Assembly (NCBI GenBank): GCA_963691655.1
Contig: OY829328.1
Coordinates: forward strand, 4,058,204-4,122,203
Length of the DNA: 64,000 nt
From: Toxonevra muliebris
Lineage: Eukaryota > Arthropoda > Insecta > Diptera > Pallopteridae
Direction: 5' to 3'
Under the pieces are notes generated by a model that was given only the letters and a program-made list of their open reading frames with translations, was not told the origin of the DNA and made no database searches. This document shows, one piece after another, positions 62,251-64,000 of the stretch; the stretch's first letter is position 1; each line of letters opens with the position of its first letter. The position numbers were made by a program, and so were the translations under genes.

Positions 62251-64000
62251 TGTATTTGCAATTTATCAAGGAAATTTATAGTTTTATTCTTTAATCAAGA
62301 TTTGGGAAGCTAAAAATTCTGCATTGTTTCTAAAGTTAAGTATTTTTGAAAATACGAAAACTGAAAATCGACGAATTTCGGAAGAGGAAATCTAGAAAAT
62401 ATGTTCCTAGATTATTTATCAATTATAGAAGGCACCTTTCTTTATCGAAATATATATAGCTCTCAGAAAATAGTTTATTTTGGAAATATGTATGAGAACA
62501 AAAATTACAGGTAAATGAATAAACTTTGGTGTAAAAAAATCAAAAATTGTATGCACTAATATCACTTTTATTCCAACATTAAAATATTCCAATAAAAAGT
62601 GTTTAACTTTCTGAAAAGTCCAACATCAACATAACTAAATAAAATAAATTTATTAAAGATCGGTCATTCTCCCATTATAGGCTGCTAAATATGTCGGAAA
62701 TCGTAACTTTAAGCTTATTTTGTGACGAAATTTAAACAAACTGACTAAAACTGATTTCAGATTTGAGTACAGCAACCAAAAAATTAATAGCATACGAAAT
62801 TTCATCAAAATCAGAGCACTCCTTCTAAGTTTGTCCTGTCGTTGTATGGGATCAAATCACTGTTCAACGTCCTTTAAAATAGTTAAATGTATCAAAAAAT
62901 GCACGATCGTTTGACATGGAGTAGCCCATTTATATTTCTTTAAATATTTTAAAAATTTGTCTGCAACACTTTTTTTAATTTTATTTGTTTTTGACAAAAT
63001 ATTATGTGGCTATACCTTATTATTATTATTTTTTTAACTATCACTGCTGCTTATTGTGGGAATAAAATTTGCATAACAATTTACAATATTAATTATTAAA
63101 GTAAAATATTTTCAATTAACAACAGCAACCGCTGTAAATTTTCTAAAAATAATATTGTGACTATTTTAAATATGCTTACATTATCCATTAAACATAAGAT
63201 TTTAGTTCGAACTCTAAGCAAGAAGTACAGAAAAGTCCGCTTGAGAGGTTTATGAAGCCTAACAGACTTTTTTAGGTTTTAGGTAGCAGCCAAGAAACGT
63301 TTGAAAGAAATATGTGAACCATACCCAAAGATTTTACGGTAGTACATACATTATATATTTTTGTATGCACATATACATACATACAAACATGAATATGATT
63401 TGCATACTGTTTACATTTGGCAACTGTGGTGACAGTTAATTAAGTAAAATGCTAATGTAAGTAAACACAAAGTTTTCATACTCCCACGGTGATGTTGTTG
63501 GCTCTGTATGATTGGGTCATAATTTCACAAGAGAAGTGAGTGATTTTCCTGAATATCTGCTGCCATTTATATAATAATAAAATAAGCAATTGCATATGTC
63601 AATTAAATTATAAGCGCCACTCATTTCAAATGTAAATAAACATTGAAATTAATGCATCGCGCTGAAAGTTCAACTCGAAAAACAATAACAACCAAAAGGA
63701 AAATTTTAATTACAATTTAATTCGTGTTTTTCCCCCACTCAAAAATTGCAATCATTAATGCATAGATGCACATCAAAATGGCAATCAGGTTGACAATAAC
63801 AACAATGTTACACAAATATGAACATATGTTTTGTAAACATGTAAGTACATTATAGTGCAAAATTGAGCCACTGTAATAAAGTTGAGAACTCATTGTTCAT
63901 TGAACGGTGATTTTCAACATTAACATACATTCATACATTAGAGTCTGTTTTTCAATTTTACCTCAGATTTCAATAAATGTGTATAGGATAATTTAACGGA
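62251..64000. other. Intergenic to end of window
   Basis: AT-rich with short microsatellite-like ATACAT runs near 63360-63380. No gene or RNA recognised. Confidence 0.45.

Overview
The window looks like nuclear DNA from a fly, most likely a true fruit fly (Tephritidae) or close relative. This is inferred from very AT-rich intergenic DNA, short (57-75 nt) as well as longer GT-AG introns, many small DNA-transposon remnants, 5'-truncated LINEs, a mariner fossil, and insect-style LITAF-domain genes. No bacterial or organellar features are seen, and the species cannot be fixed from the sequence.

Two themes carry nearly all the coding content. The first is a dense cluster of LITAF-domain genes (CxxC, hydrophobic segment, YCxxC-x-LG), which make small membrane-associated zinc proteins of the endosome/lysosome type. 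On the minus strand (6.85-15.4 kb) four first exons (at 8.6-8.9, 13.2-13.4, 14.1-14.4 and 14.7-14.8 kb) each carry the first half of the domain and end in the same splice phase, yet only one matching second-half exon (6853-6955) was found. The simplest reading is one gene with alternative first exons sharing a C-terminal exon. On the plus strand (18.4-33.5 kb) lie six intact LITAF genes and one broken one. From 22.5 kb they alternate between two types, as if a two-gene unit had been triplicated. All the two-exon genes split the domain at the same phase-2 position. At 35.4-36.3 kb on the minus strand is a longer protein joining an N-terminal C2H2-like finger to a LITAF domain.

The second theme is one large minus-strand gene for a cyclic-nucleotide-gated (CNG) ion channel. 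Six coding exons between 55914 and 48654 join in frame (657 residues plus stop) and cover S1-S6, the pore, the C-linker, the cyclic-nucleotide-binding domain, a C-terminal coiled coil and a basic tail. The start-codon exon was not found; it should lie above 55.9 kb.

The rest is non-coding DNA rich in transposon fragments: LINE 3' ends (about 2.8-3.3, 34.25-34.93, 40.82-41.30 and 62.1-62.25 kb), a dead mariner transposase (16.8-17.1 kb), and at least ten inverted-repeat, MITE-like elements, two of which carry clear end signatures of hAT and pogo/Tigger type.
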